A stretch of DNA of 64,000 nucleotides from Polytrichum commune (lineage: Eukaryota; Streptophyta; Polytrichopsida; Polytrichales; Polytrichaceae). The translations under genes were made by a program, and so were the position numbers. Position 1 is the first letter of the stretch, and every line of letters starts with the position of its first letter. Below the pieces are notes generated by a model. It worked only from the letters and a program-made list of their open reading frames with translations. It was not told the DNA's origin and made no database searches. The stretch lies in the NCBI GenBank assembly GCA_950295325.1, contig OX485808.1, positions 6,262,501 through 6,326,500 of the forward strand, written 5' to 3'. Positions 1 through 12,420 of this stretch are shown here, in pieces.

Positions 1-1021
1 CGGCTACACAAGTTGTGGCATGTGCATCATCCCCTCAAACCCGAGCAAAGCTAATTATTATTATAGAGGGTGTGGCATGTGCCTCACCCCTACATAGCCG
101 AACAAAGCTAATTACTATTGTAGAGGATGTTTCTAATTACCATTATAAAGGATTTAAGTACAAGTGGAATGGCGCCACCAACGCACTCAAAGAAGTTCAA
201 GTCTAAATTCCTAAATATGTGCATGGTAGAACAATACAAACTTGGTCAACACATATAAGATTAAAAATTACACATTTGAACTTACCTAAAACGCCGCTTA
301 AAGGTTTAGGTCAAGTTCTCTTGCTTTTGTCTACCCGCTTCTCTTTTATGTTGTTCTTCTCCGACGCCGCTCTTTTCCGACACATGTCTACTCCAACACT
401 TGCTTTCTCTCGCTTTAATGATTTACGACGTCAACATTGTTTTCCTTGGTACCCACTCATTCCTTGATTTGATAGGTGTGTAATATAAAGTTTTGTGTGT
501 TTCACTAGTACTAATCATCTTGTTGTGCGTTCTCACACAAATGCACTTCAATAAACAACTCCAATGTCTTCATTTGTTGCTCATCTAACTTTCGATTCTA
601 CCTTCGACTTCTATAGACGCCTGAATTCCAAATCTCATATCAAGATCTTATTAGCATTGCATTCCACGCTTACTCTCAATCAAACTCAAAGTATACTTGA
701 ATTCAACACTTTCATTGAAAAAAATACCTAGATCTTGATAGTTCTTTAGTTGCAAATTTGAATTTGAATTTGTTTCTCTAGAAATAACATAATTGATTAA
801 TTACTAAAAAAACATCGTACACTTATTATATGTAGTTCACAATTTGAGATTTTAGTTATAAATACCTTATCCTCATTTTGAAAACTCTAAAATATGTGAT
901 CCTCACCTTCATTTTTAAACCTTCGAAATCAATATCTCTCATCTCCATTTTTAAAACTCTGAATTTCTTTTTCCCATCTACAGTTTAAAAAATACTATAT
1001 CACCCCTAATTAGTCATTCTA

Positions 1022-1340
1022 AAATTTTGAACTTGTGGTTTAGGGTGAGGCACATGCCTCACCTTTGTTAACAAATGTGGATTTGTTTCAATTAGTGAGT
1101 TTTTAAGAGAAGCATATGCCTCAACCTTGTTAACAAAATTGATTCATTTTTAACTTATTTATGGTTTTCATGGTGAGGCACATGCCTCACACTTGTTTAA
1201 CGATTTATATTTTTTTGAACTTGAGTTTTTAGAGTGAGGCGCATGCCTATCCTTGTTAACAAAACTGAATGTTTTTGGACTCGTGCTTTTTAGGGTGAGG
1301 GAAATGCTTCACCGTTATTAACAAACTTGAAAGTTTTTTG
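1022..1340. repeat. degenerate tandem repeat with palindromic core, about 62-bp unit
   Basis: About five units each carry a core related to the perfect palindrome GTGAGGCACATGCCTCAC, followed by a version of CTTGTTAACAAA. The cores start near 1045, 1108, 1172, 1235 and 1296. The block recurs in the second segmental copy around 58437-58665. It lies in non-coding AT-rich DNA and its function is unknown. Confidence 0.75.
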
Positions 1341-1949
1341 AACTTGTGATATTAAACTTAGACACTTACAATTTGAATACCACATTATTTTCATTGATTG
1401 TATGAATTTGTTAAATTTACCACCATGTCTATGAGAATTTCAACTTAATATGGTTCTACTAATTTTTGTTTCAATTTAAGTTTAAAAAAATATATTTATG
1501 GAGGATGAGGCACATGCCTTACTCCTTTGTTTGATCTTATTGATTTTAGATTTTTAAATATAAGGTGATACAAGTATGTCGTTATTTTCTTTGGAATCAT
1601 CAACTTCAATGTTATTGCTTTTATGGTGAAGTATGTGTTGTGCCACTTAGTTCCAATTTATTTTCATGTGTTTAGCCAAAGGGTGAGGTGTATGTGTTGC
1701 ACTTCTCATGCAATTCACAAACAATAAAATTTAGGCTATGCACAAAGGGATGTGTTTTTTACTCTTGTAATTTTGTTTTAATTTTTTAATTTTTTGGACT
1801 AAAATGGTGAATGACAATATAAACATGACGGTCATATAGTGTACAAGGCTTGTTTTGGAATTATTTGAAACTAATAATATTCAAAAGTATTTATGCCAAA
1901 GTATTGCATATTCATTTCAAAATGTGAGGATAAAATATCTCAAAATATA

Positions 1950-1990
1950 TTTCAAAAAAGTGCACATGCTTATGTGCACTTTTAATGAAA
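1950..1990. repeat. 28-bp near-perfect palindrome
   Basis: The stretch AAAAGTGCACATG.. is followed almost at once by its reverse complement, around 1958-1985. The same palindrome is kept in the other segmental copy near 59308-59335. It could form a cruciform or a short hairpin. No gene is attached to it. Confidence 0.6.
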
Positions 1991-2199
1991 CCGGTGTCTT
2001 AATCCTCCCTATATCATGGCACACATCGTTTTTAAAATGCACTAAGTGAACTACCCATGCTGTACTCTAGATCTCATCTATGTCAATATTACATAATTCT
2101 AGTGAGCAATTAAATGGACTTGGTCAACTTTGGATCCCTCGACCTTACATACAATATTTAGTGTAGTGTTGCTTTGCATGTTTCACCCTCCCCCATAAG

Positions 2200-2650
2200 C
2201 AAGTGTCACGAAACTTTACCCCTTGAGACTTCGGTGGGGTTTCCCCCATCAACCAAAAGACCATCCCTGCTTTTCATCCAATCCTTGTATAGTAAAGGTA
2301 CCTATTTCCAATCACCACCCCATCGGCAATCTATAAGGTCTTGTAATTCCAATCATGTTGGGACTCAATTTCGATCAGGCCATAACCAATAGTGCCATGA
2401 CACATGTCTTGGTTTTGAGTGCTAAAGTGAGGAGGAGGAATGAGTGGCTTGAATTAGTGGTTATGGTAAACTATAGATATTGGTAGTATGTTCGAGCCAA
2501 ATTTTGGTTTCAAAAATCAATAATAATTTCAATTTAAGGAATAAATTTAGTAGAAAATTTGTAGTCCTCGTGATTTCTATCTTCTTACATGGAAAGTTTT
2601 TGCACCGCCTTATACTTCTCTCTAGACTTGGTGCATAATCTCTTAAGTGT
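2200..2650. repeat. dispersed repeat member (family with ACCAATAGTGCCATGACACA)
   Basis: This segment belongs to a family seen at 36140-36530, 36640-36930, 49150-49540, 49655-49940, 55990-56370 and 59650-59850. Shared landmarks, in order, are a CCCCATCGGCAATCTATA stretch, the ACCAATAGTGCCATGACACA stretch, a GAGTGCTAAAGTGAGGAGGAATGA-like stretch and a TTGCACCGCCTTGTACTTCT-like stretch. No protein is recognisable, so it is probably a non-autonomous element or an LTR fragment. Confidence 0.7.
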
Positions 2651-4689
2651 TACAAGAAGAGTTCTGGGTGTTCTTTGATTGGATGATGTTTTAATCATGT
2701 ATGTAATTGATTAGACAATCAAGTACTTGTAAATATGGTTGAGGTTAGTCCTGATGATGCACCAAAACCTTATTTTTTGTGGTCCCACTAAAGAAAGACC
2801 AAGGCCTTTTTCAATCCTTACATATATTTTTTATTAAATGACTTTCTTTTGTACCCTCCAAATAACAAAAATTAGCTTCCAATATGGATGGGATGAGTGT
2901 CAAATTGTGTTGATTTGATTAAGGGGGTTAATTATGGAAGATTTATAGTACAATGGCGGACTTCTTTGTAAGGGAAAATTGAAGGCACAAGGGCCATTGC
3001 TAGAGAATGTTGGACGAGGCAATGGACAAAAGAGACACCCCTTCCGAATTGCAACACTATGTTATTCTCTAATAGGATATCATCTTATGCACAATTAAGG
3101 TTATGTTCAACGCATTTGATCCCTGAAGTCTCTGTGAATGTTGTGATGGCAAACCTAATGTCTCTAAGCATTGTTGTAGACCCTAATAGGGATTACAAAG
3201 ACTAATCCCATTTGCCTTGGGTTCTTATCATGATATCGATTGGTTGTTAATACAAACTATAGTTCAGCAAAAGCAATGTGGCTTTGATTTTATGCAAATG
3301 TGTAATGTTGAAGATGCATGTTATGTACCCTTAAAACATGAATAAGGAGTTTTATATTCAATTGTGGACTCCAATCATACTAACTTTTCATATTTCTTGC
3401 ATATTATCTTCTAAGGTCCAATCATGTATAGAAGACAAAAAACAAAATCAAGATGTTTAATATGATTGGAAATGCTTTATTTTTTAATATAGAAGTTTGA
3501 TTTATGTTGTATAAGATTCAAGTTTGGGGGTCTAGCATGTAGGGTTTAGGGCTTAAAATGTACAATTAAATACCTTAGTACCTTTACCACAGTGTCTATT
3601 TATAAGAAACAGTATTATCTTAAGATTCGACAATCCCGGACTTAAAGGGAACACCATTTTCCCATATTAATTTTTGAGATTTAAAAAATAAAATATCCAA
3701 AAAAAAGTTATTTCTTAAAATAGTTTGATTAGTGCCGAAGTGGTAAAGGTACTATGGTAGTATCGTGCATACATGGATGGATAAGGGCCACTTTACATAG
3801 GAGACTGAGAGCCCGTGACCGTTCCACTTCAAGCACTGTCATTGGTGGACAAGGAGGAGCCGGTCCAAGTTTGCTTCACACAATGCTTGAAGGACCAACG
3901 GAGTATGTGAATGCAAGATGGATGTAAAGTCTACATGGATTCCTACATGATATCAAATTGATCAAGTTCCATGGTCATTTGGACTACTTTCAAAAACCCC
4001 CTCGTGGAGATAGGCCTAACACAAAACCGGGAGAGCATGGCACTTTGAATACTCGCAACCGTTGATTTATTTTATTTTATCATGTGTGAGGACCCGCATG
4101 AATAGAAATTCATTGAAATAGCATCTAGTTGAGGGCATGGTCGCATATGACTTCACACTACACTTGAGGGTCCATGTCCACACTAAGCTTACATGATTTC
4201 AGGGGGTGTCTTGGAACAACCTTTGAACACTCTTTTGGTCTCTCATAATTTCATGGTCATGACTCTCGGCTCGTGTGTGAAATGGCCCTGAGTATAACCT
4301 TGTAATCATAAACGTTGATTCCATCTTTTAACTGAATTTGGAAATTGTCTTAAATTTGTAAAGAAATAATTGATCAAAGGCATTATTCTTGTCTCATTGT
4401 ACGGAATATTATAAAACTCTATCATTTCATGTCTAAAATAATATCATTGGGTATATCCAATTTTCGTCTAAATTTAGCAGAAGTCCATACATTGAAAAAT
4501 ACATGTTTAATTTTTTTTCCAAGGAAATAGGTGTGGATAACTATTTTATTTTTTGCTATTTTTGTCCTTGAACTTAGACTCAAAGTGTTCATTGGAAGTT
4601 TCCATGAAGACTTAGGAAAGACATGAGGTCTTGAGCATATATTACTTCCACCTTGACTAGAGATAAGAAAAGAAAAATCATTGGTGTTC

Positions 4690-5640
4690 ATGCACCAACA
4701 TGGATGAGAGCTCGTTATCCAATAAACTAATTATGGGGTTAGCAATGATGTAGTATAGTCATTTGGAAGGTGGGCTCTATAAGACAACCCTGACCAAATA
4801 ATCAAAGTGGCCTACAATACATTAATTATTTCCACACTCTTAGGACAATTTAGTGCACCTATTTTTCCAACTTAGAGTTTAGTACACACTCCAAGACAAA
4901 TAACTTTTGGATTTGGTCATTGTAAATGGCTATCGTGATAATCATGTTCTCCAACTTCTACCAATTATATGTACACAACAAAACTTGTGTTGCAATACCA
5001 AATCTAAGATGAAGCATCAGCAAAAATTGGATTGGAGATCAAGCGTCCCATATTTTAGTTATGATTATTGGAAATGCATATTTGTTGATTCCTTAATTGC
5101 ATGTCTTCCCAATTGTGTGCAATGTTGATGTGTGGATGTATGGAGTAGTTGATGATATGTGCCTTTATAATATTTGTTCTTGATCCTCACCTACCCATAA
5201 ACCAATCAAATATAGGTGTTCAATTAAGAAAAGTAACCAAATAACACCAGGATAGCTTAAACAGTGTAGTAATTCCGAAGCTGTCTATGGTCACATGGAC
5301 AACATCACAGTCATCACAACAATCAATAGAAGCTCAATCCAGCTCAGTTCAAGATAGCTTCCACATACACAAGATTTTGATTTAGTGACTTTGGTGCTTG
5401 AAAGTGGCCATATATCTACTGCACCAACAATTTAGTATACACATATCCAGTATTGTACCAGTCACTTTATTCATGTGACCTTATTTTTCACCAACAAACC
5501 CAACTCTATTCACATGCACTCATCACTACAATTCCGGCCGACGCAATGCAATTCATTCAACAACACTGGTCAAGTCTTCGACTCAGTCCTACCACATGGA
5601 GAAAAACAAGGTAAGGCAAGGTAAGGAAAGGAAAGGTCGA
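4690..5640. other. no gene seen
   Basis: AT-rich unique-looking DNA between the segmental duplication and the selenium-binding protein exon. A 73-codon frame at 4907-5128 has no recognisable motif and is treated as chance. The last 150 bases may be the 3' flank of the minus-strand exon that ends at 5645. Confidence 0.5.
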
Positions 5641-5644
5641 GCTT

Positions 5645-5926
5645 CTAAAGCCAGATATCTGAAGTGCAGTCACCGCCGGGATAACGCATCTCGTGTGCGA
5701 GGGCAGGCCCTTCAGGTTCTTTGCCAAAATCAACAAAGAAATTGGGGTTGAGAGACAACCCGCCGTTTACATTATCGACGTCGATCTGAATCATGTGCGA
5801 GCCTTTCTCAACCATGGAAGGGTAAAATTGCTGGTCCCATGCACTGAAGAGGGAGTTGGAAGCGTAGAGGCGCTTCCCATCCAGACTCAATTGGATCATC
5901 TGTGGTCCGCCTCTCAACTTTGTGCC
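5645..5926 (-). pseudogene. selenium-binding protein, terminal exon only
   Basis: The 93 residues match the C-terminus of the selenium-binding protein 1 / methanethiol oxidase (SBP56) family. Recognisable stretches are [53 protein letters not shown] and the terminal [18 protein letters not shown]. In this family the protein is a cytosolic beta-propeller of roughly 480-500 residues. Only the last fifth is here. A splice acceptor (CTGTCTGTGTAG) lies immediately upstream at 5927-5938, and the exon opens in phase 0 at 5926. It ends at a natural TAG. I found no earlier exons upstream on the minus strand (5940-8500). Either a very long intron separates them, which is unusual for a plant gene, or this is a transposed or remnant exon. 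The exon itself has no stops or frameshifts, so the loss or capture may be recent. Confidence 0.8.
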
Positions 5927-5949
5927 CTACACAGACAGGAATAGAACAT

Positions 5950-8900
5950 AACATAGTTCATGCTAAGCTTGAGAATTAAAATATCCACGTATAATGGGCA
6001 CTTTATGCTAGAGCTCGAGGGCCCATGACCATTGGCATCTGAGTCCCTCATAATGAGTTTCGAGCCCTCATAATTTTGTGGTCGATGCCCTTGGTCAGTG
6101 TAAAGTGGCTGTAAGATTTTGATTGCAAATAATCACAAACACTGCAAGGTTTAATATAATGAATGCTTGTCCTAAGGCTCAATACTAACTTATGAGCAAC
6201 ACAAATTGAAAGATGTAGAACAATCCAATCACATGTAGAAACAGTGGCTCCAAAAACTAGATATTGCATAGAATGTGTACATTGTATTCCTTCCTACTCT
6301 TGACAACCGCAAAACCTCAATGGACGAATAAAGCTAATTTGAGAAGGGTTACATTTCTAAGAATGACTAAACATGAAGTTATCAACAAGTTTAAATCTCC
6401 TTATCTGTCAAGGGTTGGTGCAAAAATACAATAAATATGTTTTAGGTCGATAGCAGCCTTGCTACCGAGTAATTTAGTTCCTAACACTCAGTTATAAGAG
6501 AGTCAGCCATGACAATTCTAATCCGTACACTTTTCAATATAATGAACAAGTATTGAACCATTATATAGCACACAGTAGGCCAGATGTAGTGTATTTACCT
6601 GGACATCAGAAACTGGCCACCTGGTCATGTGAGCACGTAGCTTGATTTAGTTATTGAAGAGCAAGAATTCCAACTCAACTTTGAATTTAGGAGCGCATTT
6701 ATTTACCTTTAGCGCCTCAGATCCACGGAAGGTTAGTGGGCCTAATTCGGTTACTTGTCTTGATCGAATACCTATATTTGAGTTGTGTGTGGTTAGGTGT
6801 GGGTCTAAGAACAAATACATGTGTAAGACATGTATTTAAAGAGATTGGACTACATGGACAAAATTTGTCCACTATTCTAGGCACAGGAGTCAACATAATT
6901 GGGGGCACCTATATGTTCCTTTCAGAAAGAGAATTTACACTTTGATAATGAAGACATCCATGAGCTGAAAATTATAATGAAGTTGGCTATCACCTCGATT
7001 TGGATTTGATAAGCATTTGGTACTAATCGCGTCTCCAAGGAGAAATGGATGCAGAGCTAAAAGTGTCATTTTTGGACCCACTTACCTTACACCTCACATG
7101 TACGATCAATTTTACTCTAATTACATAACCTTCCAACAAATGTGATGGAGGGCAATAGGTTTTGGCATTGAGATTCATGAGAGTGCAATAGGGGCCCAAC
7201 ACCCCTTGAGATCCTAGGCGAGATCTCACAAGTGATTTCATCCATCATTCAATTTTTCACAAAAATCAAGAGTCATTCATTCATTCATTCTCCTTAATTG
7301 AAGTGCAAGGTATGTGCTTTTTCATATCTAGCCCCGTGGTGCTAATTTCTGTTTTGGTTAAGCCAAAATAGGATCCAAATGTGAACATGACTTCAAATGA
7401 ACTAGAAAAGTCCAACTAAGTAAGTATGAATAGGCTATTGTCTCGAGATTCTAGAAAGTAGATATAACAAAGACCATAGCCTGATAGGAATGGATATGAA
7501 CTTTGTTATCTACACATGCGTTTTAGAAAGTATTTAAGGCTAGGAATTCAAGAAGAGGGGGAGCCCAAAACTTACCCTTTTGTAATATCGGAACTCTGCC
7601 AAATTTTCAATTGGAATTGAAATATAAAATGCAAGTGCATTTTGAAGTATTTGTGTGTGATACCTATTTGTCCAATCAATTTTATGGTGCTCTATGTAAT
7701 TAAATTGAATTCAAGGTGCTTGTATTAGATTGCAAGTATTTGATCTTCTCATTGGGATTTTGGTTCAATCTATGATGAAGGGGTGATTCCTTTGTTAGAA
7801 GTACGCAATTACCTCACTAGTGGTTATTAAGAGTTTGGTTTATTGAGTTCTCATTATATGTCTATGGCTAGAAAATATGAAAGATCGGTAAACTCAAAAA
7901 TCAAGCCGGAGTGATAAGGCGGAACTTGTAATCAAGTGTGTCAACAGGGAGTGAGTCATTGATGATTGACTATAACATTATTTATATGAATTCTTGCTAA
8001 AGCCATAGTCTCTCTATTGGTGAATTAATAGGGAAATTGGTATATGTCCAAAACATAGTTTGTGATAAGGGAGACTGAGTGACTTGTTTTTTGTGAAGGA
8101 AGCTAGAGGGATTGTGATGTTCTCATGAAATTAATATTAAGGAAGAGGGGTGAGTCCTCTATCCAAAACAAACGACTGTCTGAAGGTGAATATACGATTG
8201 GCATAAAATAAGCATGTGATTTCCAATGCAAATTTTGTCTCATACATATTTTCCAAGTTGAGTGCTAATTTTAAATTTAATTTGGAATAGCTCCATAGAA
8301 AACTACGGTGTCAACCCTTGAGAGAAGAGCATAACAAATTGATTGCAAGTTACAGTCTTGTCCCCGAAGGATAGTAGCAACATAATCAAAGTGGTTGTGC
8401 CAATTAATTTGTTGGTTTCGCTTCAAGAAAGCTCGCCTAGGCCATAGTCTGATTGATAGTCTCAAAGAAACTAAGATTGGACGATGCATTCAGATATAGA
8501 ATTGTAACGTTGGATGTTGTTGATCAATCACTTAGAAGATTGATATTTAACAGAAATTGAAATGCACTTATTGAATTGAGGAACTATATGTGCTCGTTGT
8601 AATATGCGGTGATAACTTCTTGTCTAACGGAAGAGAGACAAAGAATAAGGACATCTAGAAGATGAAGAGGCTATCAATTCAACATTTTCAAACCTCCCAA
8701 GACCATTGACTACAAAGAGGCCAAGACGATGAACAATCTTGGTAGTTGGAACTTTAGTAAGTATTGCGTGCTTATGTAATATATTAAAATGATCTCACTC
8801 TCAAATGCTAGAGTGGTAGCCTTGAAAGCAATTAATACATGGTAATTGAACACTTAGCCAATAGTCTTGAGTTATAGGAAATGGAGTGAATATTTAAATG

Positions 8901-10160
8901 AATAATGGACAAGAGAGTTAGAGCGTATATCAAACCTAAAATTAACTATGATAAACTAATGAACCATGGCATGATTTATTAACCTGCATATGTGGTTTGT
9001 CATATGGTTACAATTCATGGATATCATGGATATCATGATAACACTTGTCAAGACCAAGTAAAAGACAAGTGCTGGACAATGTAACTAAGATCATGTTGAA
9101 TCAAAGAAGACTGAAACTCATGTAAGGAGAACTGCATTACAATTTCAACTTGCATTAAAAGGGATTAATTAATACGAGATTATTGACTAGTCCAACAAGC
9201 CCCTTGGCTTTGGTAACGAGACTCAAATGCAAGACTATTGCCGATAGTCGTGCCTATGCTTGTGCACCGTACTTGGTTGAATTAAAAAGAAATCACTGCC
9301 ATACTATTGCCTTGGGAAATAATGTAAGCTGATAGACAACCACAATTGCATGTATTGTTGTGAGAGTTTGTAAGACTCTACCCCATAAATCATCATCCAA
9401 TTGCCGGTTCAAAACCAAATTTTTTTTCTTCAAAATAATCATGTGATTGTCTTAATAAAACTACTATGAGACACCTAGATGATAGAATAATCATCTTTCA
9501 AGTCTTTCATGAGTGTTTCCCCGTTTTTATTGTTTTGTGTTTTGTGTTTTTTTTTCATTTAAGAAAAATCCAAAATCATAACTACAAGCCCCTTATGTTC
9601 ATGGTATTTTATATGTATCTATTCAATAATTTATGATGTTATGTCAAATGCTACACTACATATAATGATTGCACACCTAGAGCAACCTGAATTATATGTA
9701 ACCATTTTATAAAATTTACTTGCAAATAATATATGAAACCCTCTATTTTATCGCACGGAGATACCATGTTTTATGCTAGTGCCTCCTCCCAGAGTCCATA
9801 CATGTTCACCGGAAACTAGCCAAAACTTTTCAAGCGTAATGGCTAATGACAAATATTTTTCCAATTGTGTTGGCTATTAGTTGTTACTAATTTTTTTAAT
9901 ACTATTGGATAATGGCTGATATAATTTCACATATATTGGCAATTCGCCAATACTCCCCAATTTTATCAGCTAACAGCCACTACATTTGCATTTGTATCGG
10001 CTCTTGGCCGATACAATACCACATTTTACCAACCGCAGATAAAATTGCACTTTGTAACCATTGATTCTTTTTCAAGTCTTATTGACTACCAGCTAGTACG
10101 CATACTTTTGCTACAAAAGATTATATACTAGATGATTTGCCTCATGACATTATTAAGCAG
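5950..10160. other. non-coding stretch with a diverged long repeat
   Basis: No convincing gene. Parts of roughly 7400-9370 resemble the region 37200-40577. For example, the segment near 9210-9300, with a CCTATGCTTGTGCACCG stretch, pairs with 40430-40520. This suggests an old non-autonomous element with subterminal repeats of the AGACTATTG / CTATGG kind. Short open frames in this stretch lack motifs. Confidence 0.45.
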
Positions 10161-10170
10161 TCTAGGTTTG

Positions 10171-10293
10171 TTCATGTGGGCCCTGAGAATATAACCATGG
10201 GATGCCCCAACCTAGTGCAAGGAGATTCATGTTCACTATACATTTGCACTAGGTTGGGACATCCCATGATTATATTCTCAAGAGCCATGTGAA
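10171..10293. repeat. long hairpin: 50-bp arms, 23-nt loop
   Basis: The arm 10171-10220 is the reverse complement of 10244-10293 at 43 of 50 positions, and the loop is 10221-10243. The innermost 15 pairs (core CCCAACCTAGTGCAA) are perfect. Four of the seven mismatches would become G:U wobbles if the minus strand were transcribed. It could be a miRNA-precursor-like foldback or a miniature inverted-repeat element. No target-site duplication was identified. Confidence 0.75.
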
Positions 10294-11126
10294 TGAGCGC
10301 ACACTACTTATTAATGTTATGCTAGTTTCCATGTTCCACATATTTGTAAATACTTAGGTAAATATATTTACGGTTTGCCATATTTTGGTATTGGTGTTTG
10401 ATTATATATATACATAATTCTATGTACCATGCAAGACCCTTCCTATGTAAATAAAGGTACCCTAGTATTGTCACTATGATACTAGAATGGTATCAAACCA
10501 AATAATGACTCATGTTGAAAAGATTCTTTCATCATCCTATGTCAATATTTGACTACTGTAACAATCTGATGTCGGTAAGGCAAGTTCTTTGAAACCATAA
10601 TGAATTCACATATCTCACATTTTAATTGTTACCTTCCTTTTTCTTTATGAAATATATCATGTAAATCCGGGATGGGACGTAAATCCTTTGCCATCTTTTA
10701 CCCGTCCAAATTTAATGCGACGGGCGGGATGTGGATGGAAAAATTTGTAAGAAAATTGTTCACCAACTTGTCAACCTAAAAAAATCAGGTTCAAGGTCCT
10801 AGGTGACCGCTTGGCGTGGAATTTCAGGTCATCTAGTCACCGTGATTTATGTATTTATTTATTTTTTGAGGTCGAGTGACTGAGCTAACATGGAATGAAA
10901 ATTCAAGTCAACTTGACAATTGATTGGTTGGTCAACAAAGTTTTTTTTGAAGCTAATGGAATGGTCTATTAACATGGACTATTTCAATTGGCAAAAAATA
11001 CCCCAACGATGGACATGATAACGACAAGATATTTGTGGAAGGATTGGCACATGTCAGTGATAAGACTCAATCTACAAGACCCGACCTTTTGTGTAGTACA
11101 CTTGGTTCATTTTTATCGTGATACTT

Positions 11127-11262
11127 AACATCATTCATATCCATAACAATGTTTTGTGGGACTGACAATATTCCATGGAATATTCCCACATTCAATTCGA
11201 CGGAAAATATCCGTGAAATACTCTCGGTCCCACAAAACATTGTTATGGATCTGAATAATGTT
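11127..11262. mobile_element. miniature inverted-repeat element, 37-bp arms
   Basis: The arms at 11127-11163 and 11226-11262 are inverted copies matching at 34 of 37 positions (core ATAACAATGTTTTGTGGGAC). Related fragments occur near 24515-24567 and 34787-34855. The latter shares the centre CTGACAAT.TTCCATGGAATA. The 136-bp length, non-coding content and dispersed relatives fit a MITE. Confidence 0.75.
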
Positions 11263-11916
11263 ATATAGAGGCCTATTAGCCAAATAGCATTACCACATTC
11301 TCAATGGTCTTTATATTGGGAAGAGGCTTGCTGAACAACCTGTCACTGGCCAATTAGAAACCGTTTAGAAAAGGGACTAGTATAAGATCAAAACAATGTC
11401 GTCAAGTCAAAGCAATTGTCTTATTGGGACTCGATATGTTTGCCTTACTTTAGGACATCAAAATTGCTCTTGGATTTGATGTATCAATGGAATGTGATAT
11501 GATATACAGTGGATTCAATCACAACTCTAACTGGCTTATGTCTGCAGTGCAGGAAGAATGAATGTGAATATTTGCAAACTGTCACACAGTTTGAATACAA
11601 TGTGCGTTGGAAGTTGCAGCTGAAGGGTGATTGTTCAACTTCAAAGCTTAGTTGGAAGACAAAAATGGAAAATTTTCATTGAGTTAGTTCAACCCATAAG
11701 ATGTATGATCAGACATTTCCATGGGAAGACGCGCAACAGATTTGCCAAAAATATCACCATGCTTCCTTTGTGACGTAGAGGGAACAATGCAACACGACAC
11801 GTCTTTAGAACCTACAGTTTCTTCCTTCAGGAGTTCCTCTTACTCCACCTGCCACCACTACTCGCGCTTAGATACACACAAGCCTACGTAAGAAGAAGCC
11901 CACCACCTCGGTCTCA

Positions 11917-12195
11917 CAAAGAAGGACTGAGTAGACTCGCTATTTTTGAGCTCGAATGTCCACCGAAGTGCAAGCACAAAGTCTTGAAGCGTCGTCCTCT
12001 TCCACTGCAACGTCAATTTCGTGTTACTTTAAAACACGCCTTGCAAAGAAGGACTGAGCAAACTCGCAATTTTTGAGCTCGAATGTCCACCGAAGTGCAA
12101 GCACGAAGTCTTGAAGCGACGTCCACTGCCTCTGCATGCTACCAACTTCCACTGCAACTTCAATTTCGTGTTAGTTCTAAACACGGCTTGCGAAA
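11917..12195. repeat. 127-bp tandem duplication downstream of the NLR-like gene
   Basis: The segment starting CAAAGAAGGACTGAG at 11917 recurs at 12044. It includes the shared stretch TTTTTGAGCTCGAATGTCCA. Copy 2 carries about 25 extra bases near 12120-12150. The duplication lies in the probable 3' flank of the minus-strand kinase-NB-LRR gene. Confidence 0.8.
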
Positions 12196-12420
12196 CTCCT
12201 TTCTAATCTGCCTCGTCAACTTCAAGACACCCTGACGACTCCTTCTACCGCCGCCTCCTCCTCTTATTGCTAGACCAAACGCATCCGCTTCCAATTTTTC
12301 CATCCGCCTTCTAGTGCATCTTGGAGCACCAACGACGAACTTCCAGTGGCAGTCTCGATCCGCAACCTCCCACAAACTCTTCTCAAACTCGTACACTGTG
12401 CACGCCGCAAGGATCAGCTT
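12160..12420 (-). other. in-frame open extension beyond the LRR stop codon
   Basis: After the TAG at 12423-12421 the same reading frame stays open for 86 codons to a TGA at 12162-12160. It encodes a basic, non-LRR tail with a run of glycines (GGGGG) and many arginines. The TAG falls exactly where a glutamate codon stands in the repeat consensus (TTA CCG GAG). It may therefore be a nonsense change in a once longer C-terminus. Alternatively it is the true stop followed by 3' UTR. No family was recognised. Confidence 0.35.

Larger units (their letters stand above)
17..4650. repeat. segmental duplication, copy 1
   Basis: This block is repeated in the same orientation at 57370-64000, with long nearly identical stretches such as the segments beginning at 1840 and 59190 and at 3721 and 62362. 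Copy 1 has about 630 bases (roughly 2493-3122) that copy 2 lacks. Copy 2 has two insertions that copy 1 lacks, at 60048-61925 and 62829-63544. Subtracting these makes the lengths agree within about 30 bases. No convincing coding sequence is present. The short open frames here are AT-rich and mostly lack conserved motifs. Confidence 0.9.

Noticed and set aside
3721-3850. tRNA-like A box (TGCCGAAGTGGTAAAGG)
   Set aside because: No matching B box or cloverleaf within tRNA distance.
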